From: Bacillus rubiinfantis
Lineage (GTDB): Bacteria > Bacillota > Bacilli > Bacillales > Cytobacillaceae
Direction of reading: 5' to 3'
Assembly: GCA_000752035.1 (NCBI GenBank)
Contig: CCFE01000023.1
Coordinates: forward strand, 176,674-240,673
DNA: 64,000 bases
Position 1 is the first letter of the stretch; every line of letters starts with the position of its first letter. The position numbers were made by a program, and so were the translations under genes. Below are positions 1 through 8,498 of this stretch, in pieces. The notes beneath the pieces are model-generated. The model was not told where the DNA came from. It did no database searches and worked only from the letters and a program-made list of their open reading frames with translations.

Positions 1-183
1 AAATGTAAATAATTTCATCAGTCTCGTTAATCCCGATGCCTCCCACCCTTGGACAACTGAAATAACGATTCGGTCAAAAGCCATGAGCTGCTCATCGCTA
101 ATTGACCTAGCAATCAACGTAAAGCCAAACATGCAAATCATACTAATAGTAAATGCGATGATTAAATATGATCTCAACTTCAT
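1..183 (-). CDS. PAP2-family phosphatase, N-terminal fragment
   Basis: The minus strand opens with an ATG at 183 and stays open to the window edge, giving 61 residues. A basic start is followed by one hydrophobic segment (about residues 5-24) and then a segment containing DRIVISVVQGW. This resembles the start of membrane PAP2/undecaprenyl-diphosphate-phosphatase-like proteins, which dephosphorylate lipid phosphates at the membrane. A GAGGG-type ribosome binding site precedes the ATG. The catalytic KXXXXXXRP and SGH motifs would lie outside the window, so the family call rests on the N-terminus only. Confidence that it is a gene is good; the family is moderate. Confidence 0.55.
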   Translation of the reverse strand, partial: MKLRSYLIIAFTISMICMFGFTLIARSISDEQLMAFDRIVISVVQGWEASGLTRLMKLFTF

Positions 184-272
184 TTGCCAACCCTCACAAC
201 AGCAACAACTTGTTCTTCCCTACTATCATAACAATTATTATGAGAGGATAGTACCTAAAACATTCTAGAATC

Positions 273-313
273 AGAAAAAAGAGGCAGCATACCTAAAAGT
301 CAGCTGCCCCTTT
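273..313 (-). terminator. Rho-independent terminator of the terC gene
   Basis: On the minus strand, GGGGCAGC and GCTGCCTC form a stem with a 14-base loop, followed by six T residues. It lies about 20 bases past the TerC stop codon. Confidence 0.7.
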
Positions 314-332
314 ACTTCCAGTTAAGCTCTGC

Positions 333-1106
333 TTATAATGCTGCCTTTTTCTCCCTGCTCGTTTTTGAGAAGAACCATCCCACTGCAGCAATCCCGACCA
401 AGATTAAGTAGAAGCTGATTTTCCATTCTGTTGAATGAGCAAACTGTTCGCTGAGAATCCCCAACTCAGGGTGTGAGAGTGTATAGACTGCCAACTTTAC
501 TCCGACCCAGCCAACAATCGCAAACGCCGCCAGCTCTAATCCCGGTCTCTTTTCTAACAGTCTAACAAAAAGGTTTGCTGCAAATCTCATAATAATCAGT
601 CCGATTACTCCACCAGCAAAAATCACTAAGAATTTTCCACCGTCGAGACCACCGATATTTGGAAGCGGCGTTTCCGGTAGCACGACAGCCATAGCAACTG
701 CAGCCAATATGGAATCAACCGCAAAGGCGATATCTGCAAGTTCAACTTTGAAAACAGTTACCCAAAAGCCGCCAGTTGTCTTTTTCGTACTCTTTTTGGT
801 TGCTTCCTCTGCCTTTCCTTTTACTACTTTACGAAAAATATGATTTCCCGCCATAAATAGCAGATAAAGGGCACCGATTGCTTGAACCTGCCATACATCC
901 ACAAGATAGGAAATAGCAAATAATGAAGCAAAGCGAAACACAAAAGCACCTGCCAATCCATAAAATAGAGCTTTCCTGCGCTGTATCTCCGGCAGCGGCT
1001 TCACCATGATGGCCAAGACAAGTGCATTATCAGCAGCCAACAGCCCCTCTAAAGCAACCAATACAAGCAACACCCAAGCATATTCCAACAAAAGTGTAAC
1101 ATCCAT
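333..1106 (-). CDS. TerC-family integral membrane protein (Mn2+ export type, YceF/YkoY-like)
   Basis: This is a 257-residue polytopic membrane protein. The two signature acidic repeats of the TerC family are visible: AADNALVLA (Asp26) and FAVDSILAAVA (Asp131). A basic Lys/Thr-rich cytoplasmic loop lies at about residues 100-120. The closest known relatives by eye are Bacillus YceF/YkoY (MeeF/MeeY), which export manganese and help load secreted enzymes with metal. The ATG at 1106 is chosen because an AAGGGAGA ribosome binding site sits just upstream; an ATG 27 bases further up has no such site. A manganese riboswitch of the yybP-ykoY class lies in the leader, which fits the proposed role. The tellurite name is historical. 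Confidence 0.9.
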   Translation of the reverse strand: MDVTLLLEYAWVLLVLVALEGLLAADNALVLAIMVKPLPEIQRRKALFYGLAGAFVFRFASLFAISYLVDVWQVQAIGALYLLFMAGNHIFRKVVKGKAEEATKKSTKKTTGGFWVTVFKVELADIAFAVDSILAAVAMAVVLPETPLPNIGGLDGGKFLVIFAGGVIGLIIMRFAANLFVRLLEKRPGLELAAFAIVGWVGVKLAVYTLSHPELGILSEQFAHSTEWKISFYLILVGIAAVGWFFSKTSREKKAAL

Positions 1107-1215
1107 CCGCAATTCTCCCTTCATTTCTCTCATTATTTCTAAAGTTTACAATGCCGTTATAAAATACACCTTTTCCACAAAAAAATGGCCTCTACTGTCA
1201 ACACAATAAAGGCCA

Positions 1216-1340
1216 AAAAATATAAAAGACCTTTACAGTAAAGTAAAGGTCTTGCTAACAACGATTAGGTTGCCAATAAAGCCGGAGAAAGTAGTTTCTC
1301 GGGAATGACGACTCTATTGTCCAGCTACTCCCCTTTAAAA
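1216..1340 (-). ncRNA. yybP-ykoY manganese riboswitch with terminator platform
   Basis: Read on the minus strand, the leader starts with AAAGGGGAGTAGC, continues with a paired arm containing GTCGTCATTCCCGAG and TCCGGCTTTATTGGCAACC, and closes into AAGACCTTTACT...GTAAAGGTCTT followed by a T-rich run. The GGGGAGTAGC, CCGGCTTTATTGGCAACC and GCAAGACC elements are the conserved Mn2+ aptamer landmarks. In known cases Mn2+ binding prevents the terminator and turns expression on. A second hairpin (GGCCT...AGGCC then seven T residues, about 1184-1214) follows, so there may be two stacked terminators. Confidence 0.9.
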
Positions 1341-1361
1341 AGGAAATATTTTATTGTTTTA

Positions 1362-1390
1362 ATTATATGCTTTTTCGCCATTGATGTCAA
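1362..1390 (-). promoter_or_regulatory. Sigma-A promoter of the riboswitch-terC transcript
   Basis: The minus strand carries a perfect TTGACA (1385-1390), a 17-base spacer and a perfect TATAAT (1362-1367). It sits about 20 bases upstream of the aptamer. Confidence 0.85.
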
Positions 1391-1413
1391 TATAATTTAA
1401 AAATTACATTAAC

Positions 1414-2943
1414 TTACAATTCATACACTTCAGTGTATTTCTTCTCCAAATATTCGACAAGATAATCTGCATTCAACTCTTCCCCAGTTACTTTTACAAT
1501 TAGCTCATTAGGTGTATAAAGCTTCCCGTATTGATGAATATGTTCCTTTAGCCAACCTTGAATTTGCTTAAATTCGCCTTTTTCAATTAACGCAGCAAAA
1601 TCAGGCAGCGCTTTTTGGATTGTCCTCAAGATTTGAGCAGCATATAGATTTCCTAAAGCATACGAAGGAAAGTAACCGATGCCGCCAAATGACCAGTGAA
1701 CATCCTGTAGCACCCCTTCTGAATCAGTAGCCGGCATAACCCCCAAATAATCCTGCATCTTCTTGTTCCAAATTTCAGGAAGGTCTTTTGCCTCAATTTC
1801 TCCAGCAATGAGACCTTTTTCGATTTCATAACGAAGCATAATATGCAAGTTATAGGTTAGTTCATCTGCCTCAACACGAATCATTGACGGCTCAACCGTG
1901 TTGACGGCACGATAAAAATCAGTCAGCGCTACATTTTCTAACTGTTCTGGGAATGTTTCCTGTAGTGCGGGATAGAAGTAGCTCCAAAACTCCTTGCTCC
2001 GACCTATCATATTTTCTAAGAAGCGTGATTGTGATTCATGAATTCCAAATGATGCTCCACTTTGCAGTACCGATTCCTCAAAATCAGGGTTAATCTGCTG
2101 TTCATAAATCCCATGACCTGCTTCATGAATCGTCCCAAATAACGCCGAGCGGACATTGTTTTCTAGATAGCGGGTTGTTAAACGGACATCACCAATCGTA
2201 ACCGCTTGGGCAAAAGGATGGATCGTTTCATCAAGTCTTCCGGCATCAATATCAAAGCCAATCAACGGCAAGATGTAGCGATTGAATTCTTGTTGCTTGT
2301 TAATGGGATATGTTTTTTCAAATATCTCGGACCGCGTTGGTTTGCCATCCTGTTGTATTCGCTTAAGCAGATCAACACTTGCTTTCCTTAATTTTGCAAA
2401 TAGTGGATCTAATACTTTTACTGTCAGGCCTGGTTCATATTCATCGAGCAAAGCATCATATGGATGATCCTCATAGCCATAAATTTCAGCAAACTTGCGC
2501 GTATATGTAACAATCTTTTCTAAGTACGGCAGGAAGCGTTCAAAGTCATTCGTTGCCCGCGCCTCCTCCCACGCATCATTTGCCTGGCCAGTAAGAACGG
2601 AATATTCTTGAAAAAGCTCTGCTGGGATTCGCTTTGATTTATCATAAAAAGTCTTATATTCTCTTACCTTTGCTCTTGTTACCTGATTTAACTCTTGCTG
2701 ATATTCTTCCTTTGTTAATAACGCTAACAACTCGCCCATTTCCTCAGATACAGACAGTTTAAAGACTTCAGTTCGTAAGGAACCTGCTGCTTTAGCAAAC
2801 ACATATCTGCCTTTTTTGGGTGCCATCACTTTTTGATCCCAGTCAATCAATCCAATAATGCTATTGAAATGGGTTATCTTCTCATCTAGGGTGGTAAAGC
2901 GCTTTAAGACCTCTTGTAAGGGTAATTCCATTTTCTGTACCAT
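1414..2943 (-). CDS. ypwA: Carboxypeptidase Taq, peptidase family M32
   Basis: This is a 509-residue zinc metallocarboxypeptidase, the usual length for M32. The active-site helix reads GTIHEAGHGIYEQ, giving the HEXXH zinc site (His273, His277, Glu274), and the third ligand lies in HESQSRF (Glu303). The family removes C-terminal residues from peptides in the cytoplasm with broad specificity, stopping at proline. The start at 2943 has an AAGGGGGG ribosome binding site eight bases upstream. It is a stand-alone gene, with a plausible TATAAT at about 2982-2987 on the minus strand. It is most like Bacillus YpwA. The symbol is by resemblance only. Confidence 0.93.
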   Translation of the reverse strand: MVQKMELPLQEVLKRFTTLDEKITHFNSIIGLIDWDQKVMAPKKGRYVFAKAAGSLRTEVFKLSVSEEMGELLALLTKEEYQQELNQVTRAKVREYKTFYDKSKRIPAELFQEYSVLTGQANDAWEEARATNDFERFLPYLEKIVTYTRKFAEIYGYEDHPYDALLDEYEPGLTVKVLDPLFAKLRKASVDLLKRIQQDGKPTRSEIFEKTYPINKQQEFNRYILPLIGFDIDAGRLDETIHPFAQAVTIGDVRLTTRYLENNVRSALFGTIHEAGHGIYEQQINPDFEESVLQSGASFGIHESQSRFLENMIGRSKEFWSYFYPALQETFPEQLENVALTDFYRAVNTVEPSMIRVEADELTYNLHIMLRYEIEKGLIAGEIEAKDLPEIWNKKMQDYLGVMPATDSEGVLQDVHWSFGGIGYFPSYALGNLYAAQILRTIQKALPDFAALIEKGEFKQIQGWLKEHIHQYGKLYTPNELIVKVTGEELNADYLVEYLEKKYTEVYEL

Positions 2944-3105
2944 TATTAGCCCCCCTTAATAATTTCGACTTCACACTATTCATTATAGAATAAATTTTCC
3001 CATAAGGCGAAAAATTTCGCTACTCCAAAGAATTTAGCATAACTTGTGCTAACATTGGAAAAATAAGTTAGATGAAATGACCGGGTTAATAAGGACGTGA
3101 ACTAA

Positions 3106-5181
3106 TTGGAAAATCAACATAAAAAAACAGCTCATTTCCCTTTTCGCTTAAACATGATTTTTTTTAGCGTATTCGTCTTGTTCTCTCTATTAATATTAAG
3201 GCTTGGCTTCATGCAGATTGTTCATGGTGAAAACTTCAAACGAGACTTAGAGCGAAAAGAAAATATTACCGTAAGTCATCCTGTTCCTCGGGGTAGATTG
3301 TTTGACCGTCACTTTCAAGTCGTAGTAGATAATGTCCCTAAAAATGCAATCACCTTTACCAACCAAGGCTTCAGTCAAGCAGAAATGCTGCAAACGGCTC
3401 AACGTTTGGCACAATTAATTGATCTTTATAGCGATGCTGTGACTGACCGCGATAAGCGTGATTACTGGTTATTAAAAAATCCTGAACTTGCTCAGGAAAA
3501 AATCACCATACGTGAAAAAGAACTATATTTGAAAAAAAAGTTAACCGATAGAGACTTATATTTATTAAAACTTAAGCGGATTACCACAGAGGATTTACAA
3601 TCTCTTTCAGAGAATGATCTTGAAGCGATGGCGATTTATAAACAGTTTTCCGCAGGCTATAAATACATCCCGCAAATTGTTAAAAACGATCATGTCAGTG
3701 AGCAAGAATTAGCAATAGTGAGTGAACACTTATCCACATTGCCAGGAGTAGACACGACAACCGACTGGGAGCGTTCCTATCCGTACAATTCGACGTTAAG
3801 ATCGGTTTTAGGAAAAGTCACAACTTCAGATGAGGGACTTCCTGCAGAGCAGCTGCAACACTTCTTAACAAGAGATTATAACCGGAATGATCGCGTCGGC
3901 AAAAGTCAATTAGAAGCCCAATATGAAGAAATCTTGCGCGGCCATAAAGCGAAAATCAAAAATATTACCGATAAAACCGGAAACGTTGTTGAAACGAAAA
4001 CAGTATCTACTGGTAAAAAAGGGAATGACCTTGTTCTTACCATAGATTTGAAGCTGCAGAAGGCTGTTGATAAAATTATTGAGGAAGAATTGTGGGCTAT
4101 TAAGCGCAAGCCTGGCACCTCGCTAACTGATCGTGCCTATGTCGTTTTGCTTGACCCGTTTAGCGGTGACATCCTAGCGATGTCAGGAAAAAAACTGGTA
4201 CGCAATAAAAAAACAGGCCGACTGGAAATGCACGATGACGCAATTGGTACATTTACAACTACTTACAGTGTCGGCTCAACCGTAAAGGGAGCTACCATCC
4301 TCACCGGTTATAAAACAGGTGCCATCCTCCCAGGAACGGTATTTGATGATGCTGGTATTAAGATTAAAGCAACCCCGATAAAAAAGTCATATGCTTACTT
4401 AGGCAGATTAAATGAAATCACCGCTTTAAAAAAATCTTCCAACGTTTACATGTTTCATACGGCGATACGTATCGGAAAAGGCCAGTATGAATACGACAAA
4501 CCGTTGCATTTTTCTAATAAAATGGCGTTTGAAACGATTCGCAATTCTTTTGCTTCCTTTGGTCTCGGAACGAGGACCGGTATCGATTTACCGAATGAAC
4601 AAACCGGCTTTAAAGGGCAAAGCAAGCTGCCAGGCTATTTGCTCGATCTCGTTATCGGCCAATATGATACATATTCTACGATGCAGTTAGCCCAATATGT
4701 AGCAACCATCGCCAATGGCGGATACCGCATGCAGCCGCATATTGTTAAGGAAATTCGCCGGCCTGCTTCTAACAATGAAAAGTTCGGTCCGGTTATTAAC
4801 GAAGTTTCACCTGTTGTTCTTAATACAATCGATGTAAAGACTGACTGGCTCGAGCGGGTTCAACTCGGCTTTAGCAAGGTGATGCAAGAGCCAGGGGGCA
4901 CTGCCTATAAATTTTTTAAAGGGGTTAATTATGCACCTGCAGGGAAAACGGGCACGGCCGAGGCCTTTTATGATGGTCCATTACGAAATAATTTTGGTAA
5001 AGAGCCTCCGCCTGTCATCAACTTAAGTTTAGTCAGCTATGCCCCGAGCATAAAGCCTAAGGTGGCTATGGCTGTTGTCGTTCCATGGGCATATCAAGGG
5101 AAAGAAGATCATAAAGCAAACTTAAAGATTGGCCGCCGTGTACTTGACACTTATTTTAAAATGAGGCGTGGTTCATTGTAA
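3106..5181 (+). CDS. Class B penicillin-binding protein (transpeptidase, PBP2A/PbpH-like)
   Basis: This 691-residue protein is a monofunctional peptidoglycan DD-transpeptidase. One N-terminal membrane anchor (about residues 15-38) precedes a PBP dimerisation region beginning with the VPRGRLFDR motif. The transpeptidase domain carries all three penicilloyl motifs: STVK (nucleophile Ser391, Lys394), SSN (444-446) and KTG (614-616). The start is TTG at 3106, supported by AAGGACG at about nine bases. Overall layout resembles the elongation-type PBP2A/PbpH group of Bacillus, which acts in lateral wall synthesis. The following MFS gene begins only 26 bases downstream, suggesting co-transcription. 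Confidence 0.92.
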   Translation: MENQHKKTAHFPFRLNMIFFSVFVLFSLLILRLGFMQIVHGENFKRDLERKENITVSHPVPRGRLFDRHFQVVVDNVPKNAITFTNQGFSQAEMLQTAQRLAQLIDLYSDAVTDRDKRDYWLLKNPELAQEKITIREKELYLKKKLTDRDLYLLKLKRITTEDLQSLSENDLEAMAIYKQFSAGYKYIPQIVKNDHVSEQELAIVSEHLSTLPGVDTTTDWERSYPYNSTLRSVLGKVTTSDEGLPAEQLQHFLTRDYNRNDRVGKSQLEAQYEEILRGHKAKIKNITDKTGNVVETKTVSTGKKGNDLVLTIDLKLQKAVDKIIEEELWAIKRKPGTSLTDRAYVVLLDPFSGDILAMSGKKLVRNKKTGRLEMHDDAIGTFTTTYSVGSTVKGATILTGYKTGAILPGTVFDDAGIKIKATPIKKSYAYLGRLNEITALKKSSNVYMFHTAIRIGKGQYEYDKPLHFSNKMAFETIRNSFASFGLGTRTGIDLPNEQTGFKGQSKLPGYLLDLVIGQYDTYSTMQLAQYVATIANGGYRMQPHIVKEIRRPASNNEKFGPVINEVSPVVLNTIDVKTDWLERVQLGFSKVMQEPGGTAYKFFKGVNYAPAGKTGTAEAFYDGPLRNNFGKEPPPVINLSLVSYAPSIKPKVAMAVVVPWAYQGKEDHKANLKIGRRVLDTYFKMRRGSL

Positions 5182-5207
5182 CCTGATCCGCAAAGGGATG
5201 ACTTTTC

Positions 5208-6578
5208 TTGAAAAAAACTCGAAGTTTATTTATTGTTGCTGTTGCCTCTGGCACGATGTTAAACCCGTTGAATTCGTCGATGATTTCACTGGCTTTACAC
5301 AGTATCCAAAAGGATTTTCAGCTTTCATTTACAACCGTTTCATGGCTAATCTCGTCTTTTTATTTAGCCAGTGCTGTAGCTCAGCCGGTAACAGGGAAAA
5401 TCGGCGATTTGTTTGGTCGTAAAAAGACCTTTTTAGTCGGGCTCATTCTCGTGGCGATATCCGCTTTTACAGCACCACTTTCGACCACTTTTCTGATGCT
5501 GCTTGTCATGCGGCTCATTCAATCGATTGGCAGCAGTGCTATTTATCCTTCAGGGATTGCCTTGATTCGCTTCCATATAAAAGAGCAACAGGCCTCTGCT
5601 TTAGCTGTCCTGTCAATCTTTGCATCTGCCATGGTCGCTTTAGGTCCAACAATCGGCGGTTTCCTCATTGTTTGGGGGAATTGGCCAGCAATTTTCTGGG
5701 TGAATTTCCCGTTTGTGCTGCTTAGCTTTCTGCTTGGCTGGTACATGTTCCCTAAAGATGTTACTAAACATAAAGGAACCTTAAGGCATTTAGCAGCCAA
5801 TCTTGATCTAATCGGTATTGCCTTGTTTGCCTTAGGTATGGTATTTTTCCTATGGTTTTTATTATCATTCGAGACGAACGTTCATTATCTTTCAGGAATT
5901 GCCGGCATTATCTTCCTTTGCCTATTTGTTTGGCGGGAATTGTCAGTGAAGGAGCCGTTCATTGATGTGCGCATCTTTAGAACTCATGGGAAGCTATCGA
6001 TGGTATATGTGCAGTTTATTTTATTAAATATATTTTTCTACTGCTTGTTCTTCGGTTTGCCAAGTTATTTTCAAGAAGTTTTGAAATTAAGTGTGGAAAA
6101 AAGCGGTTTATTGATGTTGTTCATGTCAGGGGTTAGCATCCTCATCTCAACAGTAACCGGTAAATGGATTGATAAGGCTGGTGTATATCAGCCGATTATC
6201 GTTGCTGCTGTTTTAGCGGTGTTTGGTGCTCTCTCATTTACATTCCTCTTTATCGATGCTTCAACCATTGTCATTGGTCTTATTCTCTCAATTATGGGAT
6301 TAAGCTATGGGATTGGTAATGTGGTCCTGCAAGTGGCCATGTTAAAGGAAAGCCCTAAGGAAATCATCGGGACCACCTCAGGATTATTCCAAACTTGCCG
6401 CTATTTAGGATCCATTTTTTCCTCCATTATCTTAGGATTATTATTCGGCACAGAAATATCCGCTGAGAAAATGCAAGTGGTCGGAGAAACTTTAATCTTT
6501 ACCGGAAGTGCTAGCTTGCTTTTAGGTTTGTGGTTTTCTAAGGATTGGATGACATTAACTAGGATGAAACAAATTTAA
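5208..6578 (+). CDS. MFS multidrug exporter, 14-helix DHA2/EmrB-QacA type
   Basis: This is a 456-residue membrane protein with about 14 hydrophobic segments. Family motif A is visible as GKIGDLFGRKKTF after helix 2, and a motif C-like glycine-rich stretch (ALGPTIGGFLI) lies in helix 5. Members are proton antiporters that export drugs or cationic compounds. The start is TTG at 5208, with an AAAGGGATG ribosome binding site. It follows the PBP gene by 26 bases, with a strong terminator at 6701-6727 after it, so the two genes probably form one transcript. The substrate cannot be read from sequence. Confidence 0.88.
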   Translation: MKKTRSLFIVAVASGTMLNPLNSSMISLALHSIQKDFQLSFTTVSWLISSFYLASAVAQPVTGKIGDLFGRKKTFLVGLILVAISAFTAPLSTTFLMLLVMRLIQSIGSSAIYPSGIALIRFHIKEQQASALAVLSIFASAMVALGPTIGGFLIVWGNWPAIFWVNFPFVLLSFLLGWYMFPKDVTKHKGTLRHLAANLDLIGIALFALGMVFFLWFLLSFETNVHYLSGIAGIIFLCLFVWRELSVKEPFIDVRIFRTHGKLSMVYVQFILLNIFFYCLFFGLPSYFQEVLKLSVEKSGLLMLFMSGVSILISTVTGKWIDKAGVYQPIIVAAVLAVFGALSFTFLFIDASTIVIGLILSIMGLSYGIGNVVLQVAMLKESPKEIIGTTSGLFQTCRYLGSIFSSIILGLLFGTEISAEKMQVVGETLIFTGSASLLLGLWFSKDWMTLTRMKQI

Positions 6579-6700
6579 ACTTTCTTAAACTATTCATGCT
6601 TCGTTCATAGTTTATTCATATTCATACGTTATTATATTCACATGGTTCAGATAGAACCTTTCAACCTCCACCCCCTTTATATATAGATTTTTTCCAGTCG

Positions 6701-6727
6701 CCCGGCAGCGTGCCGGGTATTTTTTTG
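6701..6727 (+). terminator. Rho-independent terminator
   Basis: CCCGGCA and TGCCGGG form a perfect 7-bp GC-rich stem with a three-base loop, followed by TATTTTTTTG. It ends the PBP-MFS transcript. Confidence 0.9.
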
Positions 6728-6800
6728 TCTAAACCTCTATGTATACATCCTTGATTCCCTGTCAATAACAATAGCAACATATGTAGCGAGGTGTTATTGG

Positions 6801-7151
6801 ATGAAGGGAATTTATTTTATTAATGAACGGCTTCCTGTTCAGAGTCTGACATTGACTGAAAGTATCACGTTACAGATTGATTCGATTGGTACCTATATAA
6901 AGGAGCATAACATTGACATCATCAAATTGAATCCTTACCAAATCTATGACTATTACACGAATCCTCATGCCCTTTTATTCGATGTGAAAAAGCAAAGAGA
7001 GCAGCTTGATTGTTTACTTTATTATTCATTAAGAAGTTTGGAAGATTTTATTTACCACTATCCAGCAAAATGGCTGATTCTAAAGAGCTTTTTTAAGGAA
7101 GTCATTGAGGTGGAAAATCATATCGACCGAAATGTGCAAAAGGTCGTTTAA
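6801..7151 (+). CDS. Hypothetical protein, 116 aa
   Basis: I do not recognise this protein. It is soluble-looking, without signal peptide or membrane segment, and rich in Ile, Tyr and Leu. The first half alternates hydrophobic and polar residues as in a small alpha/beta fold; the second half (from about residue 70) looks helical, with many aromatic residues. No cysteines suggest metal binding. A GAGGTG ribosome binding site sits eight bases before the ATG, so translation is likely. It stands alone between a terminator and the radical SAM gene. Confidence 0.7.
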   Translation: MKGIYFINERLPVQSLTLTESITLQIDSIGTYIKEHNIDIIKLNPYQIYDYYTNPHALLFDVKKQREQLDCLLYYSLRSLEDFIYHYPAKWLILKSFFKEVIEVENHIDRNVQKVV

Positions 7152-7295
7152 TCAATCTATTACTACTATTGCATGTAGAAAAAACCCTAAAATTGTAGAA
7201 ATATCGTAACATCCCGGCCGTTTATCTAGTATTGGATTGCTTATAATTATCTTGTAGAAGGTTTTTACCAATACTAAATGAATTATGGTGATAAC

Positions 7296-8459
7296 ATGCA
7301 AGGAATTGGAAAAGGACATCCACATGGAATGGGGAGAAAGATTGATTATAATCAAAATCCCTTTATTGTAATATGGGAAGTAACTAGAGCCTGTCAACTT
7401 AAGTGTATTCATTGTCGTGCTGATGCACAGCTTACCGCTGATCCACGTGAACTTTCACATGAAGAAGGCATCAAATTAATCGATCAGATTTATGAAATGG
7501 ATAATCCGATGCTTGTCTTTACTGGTGGAGATTGCATGATGCGTGAGGATTTGTTCGAATTAGCACAATATGCAATTAAGAAAGGTATGCGGGTTTCAAT
7601 GTCACCAAGCGCCACACCTAACGTGACAAAAGCAAAAATGAAACAAGCGAAGGATATCGGGCTGTCGCGCTGGGGCTTTAGTCTAGATGGGCCAACCCCG
7701 GAGACTCATGATTATTTTCGCGGCACACCAGGAGCATTCGACCTAACACTTGAAAAAATTAAATATCTAAATGAATTAGACATGCCACTGCAAATCAATA
7801 CGGTTATTTCTCGGTACAATTATGATTCGTTAGAGGAAATGTCCAGGCTTGTTGGGGAACTTGGTGCCGTGATGTGGTATATCTTCTTGCTCGTTCCAAC
7901 TGGGCGCGGTCAATTAGACGCTTGTATTTCACCAGCTGAACACGAAAAAGTTTTTCGCTGGCTATATCAATTGAGCAAGACTGCTCCATTTGATATTAAA
8001 ACAACTGCCGCCCAGCATTACCGCAGGGTCGTATTGCAGGAGAAAATGAGGGATCATTTAATCGAAAAAGGCGAAATTCATTACGAAGATTCCATTACGA
8101 CCGATTTTGCCTCGTTGCACGATGGTCTTAAACGTGCTCCAAAAGGTGTGAATGACGGCAATGGCTTTATTTTTGTCTCACATATTGGCGAGGTAATGCC
8201 GAGCGGTCTTTTACCTATTGTTTGTGGAAATGTTCGTGAAAGGTCACTAGCGGATATTTATCGAAATTCCCCTGTGCTACAGGCAATTCGCCAGCCAGAT
8301 ATTTATAAAGGAAAATGTGGTGTCTGTGAATACAATCATATTTGCGGCGGTTCACGTTCAAGAACGTATGCCGTAACAGGAGATTATCTCGAGAGTGAAC
8401 CATACTGTGTCTATATTCCGCAAGCACTGCGCCAGAAAGAAAAAGCATTTCAGCAATAA
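7296..8459 (+). CDS. Radical SAM/SPASM protein (NirJ/AhbD-related, BA_1875-like)
   Basis: This protein has 387 residues. The N-terminal radical SAM core carries the CxxxCxxC cluster motif in TRACQLKCIHCRA (Cys33, Cys37, Cys40) and the GGD motif in FTGGDCMMRED. The C-terminal SPASM-type domain has CGVCEYNHICGG and a late Cys for an auxiliary Fe-S cluster. Relatives include NirJ and AhbD, which modify heme precursors, and uncharacterised Bacillus proteins of the BA_1875 group. No heme-modification genes lie nearby, so the substrate is unknown. The ATG at 7296 has GGTGAT five bases upstream and is preferred over an in-frame ATG at 7278, whose GAAGG is too far away. Confidence 0.85.
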   Translation: MQGIGKGHPHGMGRKIDYNQNPFIVIWEVTRACQLKCIHCRADAQLTADPRELSHEEGIKLIDQIYEMDNPMLVFTGGDCMMREDLFELAQYAIKKGMRVSMSPSATPNVTKAKMKQAKDIGLSRWGFSLDGPTPETHDYFRGTPGAFDLTLEKIKYLNELDMPLQINTVISRYNYDSLEEMSRLVGELGAVMWYIFLLVPTGRGQLDACISPAEHEKVFRWLYQLSKTAPFDIKTTAAQHYRRVVLQEKMRDHLIEKGEIHYEDSITTDFASLHDGLKRAPKGVNDGNGFIFVSHIGEVMPSGLLPIVCGNVRERSLADIYRNSPVLQAIRQPDIYKGKCGVCEYNHICGGSRSRTYAVTGDYLESEPYCVYIPQALRQKEKAFQQ

Positions 8460-8465
8460 TGATTT

Positions 8466-8494
8466 TAAAAAGGGCATGTTGATGCCCTTTTTTT
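8466..8494. terminator. Bidirectional terminator
   Basis: AAAGGGCAT and ATGCCCTTT form a stem around a short loop, flanked by A-rich and T-rich tails on both strands. It separates the convergent radical SAM gene and gerC-like gene. Confidence 0.88.
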
Positions 8495-8498
8495 GTGT

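Noticed and set aside
83..268. Plus-strand 61-codon reading frame
   Set aside because: It overlaps the PAP2-like minus-strand gene in antisense, has no ribosome binding site and has low-complexity Gln content.
333..1106. Tellurite-resistance operon call for terC together with terD at 63 kb
   Set aside because: The genes are 62 kb apart, and terC has an Mn2+ riboswitch, so a metal-efflux role is better supported.
1006..1209. Plus-strand reading frame over the terC start and riboswitch
   Set aside because: It is antisense to a conserved protein and its RNA leader, with no ribosome binding site.
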